A stretch of 6,534 nt of DNA from an uncultured Collinsella sp. (GTDB lineage Bacteria > Actinomycetota > Coriobacteriia > Coriobacteriales > Coriobacteriaceae), in contig URIJ01000117.1 in the NCBI GenBank assembly GCA_900547835.1, forward strand, positions 1-6,534, in the 5' to 3' direction. The notes under the pieces were generated by a model, which searched no databases, had not been told where the DNA came from, and saw nothing but the letters and a program-made list of their open reading frames with translations. Numbering within the stretch: the first letter of the stretch is position 1; each line of letters opens with the position of its first letter. Made by a program: the position numbers and the translations under genes. Of this stretch, positions 5,938-6,534 are shown piece by piece.

Positions 5938-6534
5938 CTACCCCCTCAGCGATTCGATGAGGAAGGCAGCAACCACGCCTGGGCCTCCAACCGAGGCGTA
6001 ATACTTAGCACGCCCCAAGGCACCATCCGTCGCAAAACTCGGATGCTCGTCAACCCAGCCCTCAGGATCTTTGAGGATGGCAGCGAGATTTGCGCGCTTC
6101 CACGGCTTGAGGTCGTCAAGCGAAAACTCCCCCGCGTCCAAGGCCGCTTGGAACTCCTTGGCCATCTGAACCAGGAACTCCTTATAGAACTTAGGCGCCA
6201 AGCGCACGTAGTTCCACATATACGAATCGTACTTAATGAGTTGGTTGAACTTGAGCATGCGCGCGACGTCATCACTTGCGTGGTCGCGGGCATAATCCTC
6301 TCGAATCCAACGCTCAATCTCGGCATACTCGGTATTGACGCAAAAGACCTTAGCCGAAGAATTGACCGAGGAATTCTCGTTGTCCTGGCGATACGACAAC
6401 ACGGCATCATGCAGGTAAATAGCCTTTTCGGCACACGCGATCACCTTAAAGGCAAATGACGTGTCCTGAAAGGATGCCCCCGGAGTCGGCAGGAACTTGA
6501 TACCGTTGCGCTCAAGACAATCACGACGGTACAC
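5938..6534 (-). CDS. GT2 family glycosyltransferase, type A (first copy), N-terminus beyond the right edge
   Basis: Only the last 198 codons are inside the window. The first visible codon, GTG at 6534-6532, is an internal valine, not a start: the following YRRDCLERN aligns with YRREFLNDN at residue 169 of the gene at 3698-4816, so roughly 170 residues holding the nucleotide-binding and DXD motifs lie outside. Visible blocks are FLPTPGASFQD at 14-24, FAFKVIACAE at 27-36, YRQDNENSSVNS at 48-59 and KVFCV at 62-66. Further on, DSYMWNYVRL at 103-112 and DAGEFSLDDL at 133-142 have looser counterparts in the paralogue. Shared residues are often encoded by different synonymous codons, so this is not a recent copy. 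By analogy it is a cytoplasmic sugar transferase of the same pathway, with unknown donor and acceptor. It ends in TAG six bases before the next ATG and carries that gene's ribosome binding site in its last codons. Confidence 0.92.
   Translation of the reverse strand: MYRRDCLERNGIKFLPTPGASFQDTSFAFKVIACAEKAIYLHDAVLSYRQDNENSSVNSSAKVFCVNTEYAEIERWIREDYARDHASDDVARMLKFNQLIKYDSYMWNYVRLAPKFYKEFLVQMAKEFQAALDAGEFSLDDLKPWKRANLAAILKDPEGWVDEHPSFATDGALGRAKYYASVGGPGVVAAFLIESLRG

Noticed and set aside
4885..6459. A 524-codon open frame on the plus strand.
   Set aside because: Antisense shadow of the two GT2 genes at 4891-5931 and 5938-6534, which are in the same phase. No domain or convincing ribosome binding site supports it.
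6532..6534. GTG at the right edge as the start of a short 198-residue protein.
   Set aside because: Alignment with the paralogue at 3698-4816 places this codon in the middle of the enzyme, and the sequence is cut by the window.
1..6534. A defence system, mobile element or CRISPR array hidden in the run of genes.
   Set aside because: I saw no transposase, integrase, nuclease or direct-repeat array on either strand; the window is filled by coding sequence for glycosyltransferases.

Overview
The window is a stretch of one polysaccharide-assembly locus. Every gene is read from the minus strand, so transcription runs from base 6534 towards base 1. It holds five clear family-2 glycosyltransferase (GT2, GT-A fold) genes. 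One is cut by the right edge, and the start of a sixth gene is cut by the left edge. GC content is moderately high (about 50 to 63% in lines counted by hand), Shine-Dalgarno sites are strong and purine-rich, and TTG is used as a start. With the run of diverse GT2 genes, this fits a gut actinobacterium of the Coriobacteriia (Collinsella/Olsenella-like). That placement is a tentative inference from style, not from a marker gene.

In order of transcription: 6534-5938 is the C-terminal part of a GT2 (called type A here). 5931-4891 is a second GT2 (type B). A 74-base gap follows, the only real gap in the window, carrying a strong Shine-Dalgarno site and a possible extended -10 promoter. 4816-3698 is another type A GT2, and 3685-2618 is another type B GT2. 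2617-131 is an 828-residue protein with an unrecognised N-terminal region followed by two different GT2 domains, laid out like Myxococcus RfbC. 127-1 is the beginning of an unidentified protein. The A-B-gap-A-B order looks like a duplicated two-gene module.

The enzymes should act at the cytoplasmic face of the membrane, each adding a sugar from an NDP-sugar donor to a growing lipid-linked glycan for a capsule, cell-wall polysaccharide or similar surface polymer. Six active sites are visible or implied: one each in four genes and two in the large protein. No polymerase, flippase, ABC transporter, priming transferase or sugar-nucleotide gene is in view, so the polymer and the linkages cannot be named.

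The most unusual feature is at the junctions. Four of the five gene boundaries are separated by a single amber (TAG) codon with the downstream start in the same reading frame. Only the 4891/4816 boundary is out of frame and uses TAA. Ordinary translational coupling is the default explanation. I found no CRISPR array, tRNA, rRNA, insertion sequence or convincing terminator. No gene-free stretch exceeds 300 bases.
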